Source of the DNA: Thermoleophilia bacterium
GTDB taxonomy: Bacteria > Actinomycetota > Thermoleophilia > Miltoncostaeales > Miltoncostaeaceae
Length of the DNA: 6,113 bases
Reading direction: 5' to 3'
NCBI GenBank assembly: GCA_017882555.1
Contig: JADGPH010000023.1
Location: forward strand, 1-6,113
In this document: piece by piece, positions 5,297-6,113 of the stretch
Layout: each line of letters starts with the position of its first letter
How positions within the stretch are numbered: position 1 is the first letter of the stretch
Notes under the pieces: generated by a model
Told to the model about the DNA's origin: nothing
The model's input: the letters and a program-made list of their open reading frames with translations, nothing else
Databases searched by the model: none
Program-made: the position numbers and the translations under genes

Positions 5297-5725
5297 TCAC
5301 TCGGACAGTTCGTGCGCGCCGCCCGCTTCGAGGAGCGCGCGCAGCCGTTCCAGCCCAGCGGTCATGACCCCACGTAGGCGCTTTTCCATGTCGTAATCCG
5401 GATCATCCGACGTCGCGACCTGACGCCAGGTCACTCGGGCACCCGACGGGGTCTCATCCACTTGGACCGTCGCTCGGTGACTCGTCAGCCCGGGAATCCC
5501 TGAGCGCACGACGTATGCGTACCGTCGCGCCGCCTCATCGCGATCCACCAACTGCTCGACGAGCACCGCGCCGTTACCCATCGTCGCGTGGCGTTCATCA
5601 CCGATCACTGCAACGCTCGCAACGGGCGCAAACCATTTCGTGATCCCGACGGGATCCCCGGCGAGCGCCCACGCCGCGTCCGCCGAAGCGGCCACGTCGA
5701 TCGATACTGAAAAGTCGTTTGCCAC
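5297..5725 (-). CDS. SRPBCC-fold protein (polyketide cyclase/dehydrase-like)
   Basis: A 142-residue single-domain protein of the START/Bet v1-like SRPBCC superfamily, which binds hydrophobic ligands in a deep pocket. The opening FSVSIDVAASADAAWALAGDP, with a strand, a conserved Ala-Trp helix and a following Trp (ITKWFAPV), is the hallmark of the group often annotated as polyketide cyclase/dehydrase or lipid transport. It continues with GNGAVLVEQLVDRDEAARRYAY, RVTWRQVA and a long C-terminal helix (VMTAGLERLRALLEAG), so the fold appears complete. No catalytic residue can be assigned and the ligand is unknown. The start is a GTG supported by AAGGAG five bases upstream. It converges on the aquaporin gene across a 45-bp gap and diverges from the LLM oxidoreductase; a shared role with the latter is possible but not shown. 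Confidence 0.88.
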   Translation of the reverse strand: MANDFSVSIDVAASADAAWALAGDPVGITKWFAPVASVAVIGDERHATMGNGAVLVEQLVDRDEAARRYAYVVRSGIPGLTSHRATVQVDETPSGARVTWRQVATSDDPDYDMEKRLRGVMTAGLERLRALLEAGGAHELSE

Positions 5726-5751
5726 GCGATCTCCTTCGGTCGGGTCGCCAG

Positions 5752-5757
5752 AGACTA
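5752..5757 (-). promoter_or_regulatory. Candidate -10 box TAGTCT of the SRPBCC gene
   Basis: Read on the minus strand this is TAGTCT, fitting TANNNT. It lies 26 bases before the GTG start, leaving a short leader that contains the AAGGAG ribosome site (5731-5736). It falls in the spacer of a short inverted repeat GGTCG (5743-5747) / CGACC (5758-5762), which could be chance. No clear -35 is present. Confidence 0.25.
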
Positions 5758-5840
5758 CGACCTACAGCTGCCCGTGCGCCAGCCCGCCTCGCCGGGCGCT
5801 CGGGTCTGCGGGTCCGCCCCCGCCAGAAGCCGCGGCGCAG

Positions 5841-5852
5841 TAGCCTCACGAG
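5841..5852 (+). promoter_or_regulatory. Candidate -10 TAGCCT for a leaderless LLM transcript
   Basis: TAGCCT (5841-5846) fits TANNNT and is followed by six bases and then the GTG start of the oxidoreductase. This is the spacing expected when transcription begins on the first base of the start codon, a common arrangement in actinobacteria. There is no normally spaced Shine-Dalgarno, which agrees with a leaderless message. The TAG of this hexamer is also an in-frame stop for the gene, which excludes a longer N-terminus. Confidence 0.4.
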
Positions 5853-6113
5853 GTGCGCCTCGGCTTGCACCTGCCCCAATTTCGGATACCCGTCGCGGCG
5901 GCCGCCATTACGAGCGTCGCGCAGGCCGCCGAACGCGCCGGACTTGATGACCTCTGGGTCTCGGATCACCTCATCCTCACGCCCGACAGCACGGGTCCAC
6001 CCGCGGTCTTCCATGACGCGTTGACCGTCCTGACGTGGGCCGGAGCGGTCACCGAACGCATCGGGCTTGGGACGAGCGTGCTGGTTGCGCCGTACCGGCA
6101 TCCGGTTGTGCTC
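5853..6113 (+). CDS. LLM-class F420/flavin-dependent oxidoreductase, N-terminal part
   Basis: The first 87 residues of a luciferase-like monooxygenase family protein, cut off at the window edge; family members usually run to about 280-350 residues. The opening MRLGLHLPQF is the standard first strand, followed by an AQAAERAGLDDLWVSDHL segment (23-40) with the SDH motif near the cofactor site, and TERIGLGTSVLVAPYRHPVVL (67-87), the strand-turn-helix typical of F420-dependent and FMN-dependent members. Actinobacterial proteins with this pattern most often use coenzyme F420, but the cofactor and substrate cannot be fixed from this part. The GTG start is the first possible start after an in-frame TAG at 5841-5843; I saw no ATG or TTG between. 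It is divergent from the SRPBCC gene. Confidence 0.92.
   Translation, partial: MRLGLHLPQFRIPVAAAAITSVAQAAERAGLDDLWVSDHLILTPDSTGPPAVFHDALTVLTWAGAVTERIGLGTSVLVAPYRHPVVL

Noticed and set aside
1..6113. Mobile element, CRISPR array, tRNA or rRNA gene
   Set aside because: No terminal repeats, transposase or integrase, spaced direct repeats, or conserved RNA gene motifs were seen on either strand.

Overview
This GC-rich window reads as ordinary chromosomal DNA from an actinobacterium, or a close high-GC relative. The evidence is a long-form, ICL2-type isocitrate lyase that matches the mycobacterial AceA2 architecture throughout, a coenzyme-F420-type LLM oxidoreductase, frequent GTG starts, and TANNNT-like -10 elements with poor -35 elements. 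I cannot name a genus. I see no rRNA, tRNA, transposase, CRISPR array, phage gene or toxin-antitoxin pair.

Layout. 48-2303 (-): isocitrate lyase, complete. 2304-2578: its upstream region, with a plausible promoter and a C6/G6 hairpin that would cover the ribosome binding site. 2579-3076 (-): a GNAT acetyltransferase. 3119-3643 (-): an unrecognised small protein with one N-terminal membrane segment; it lies 42 bp upstream of the GNAT gene and is probably co-transcribed with it. 3799-4191 (-): a small thioredoxin-fold protein with a CPxW site. 4192-4543: a 352-bp divergent intergenic region with a strong two-tier hairpin. 4544-5251 (+): an aquaporin-family channel. 5252-5296: a tail-to-tail spacer with two small hairpins. 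5297-5725 (-): a SRPBCC-fold protein. 5726-5852: a second divergent spacer. 5853-6113 (+): the first 87 codons of an LLM-class flavin/F420-dependent oxidoreductase, cut by the window edge.

How the genes may work together. Isocitrate lyase is the entry step of the glyoxylate shunt and also serves in propionyl-CoA detoxification, but no malate synthase or methylcitrate gene is present to form a pathway cluster. The other genes are a mixed set with no clear shared pathway. The most suggestive pairing is the divergent thioredoxin-like gene and the aquaporin, whose predicted selectivity filter (F-A-G-R) is wider than that of a strict water channel. A thiol-redox or small-solute/metalloid link is only a hypothesis.

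I do not see a convincing new multi-gene system. The items most worth a second look are the RBS-sequestering hairpin of aceA, the two-tier hairpin before the thioredoxin-like gene, the aquaporin filter, and the leaderless-looking start of the LLM gene.
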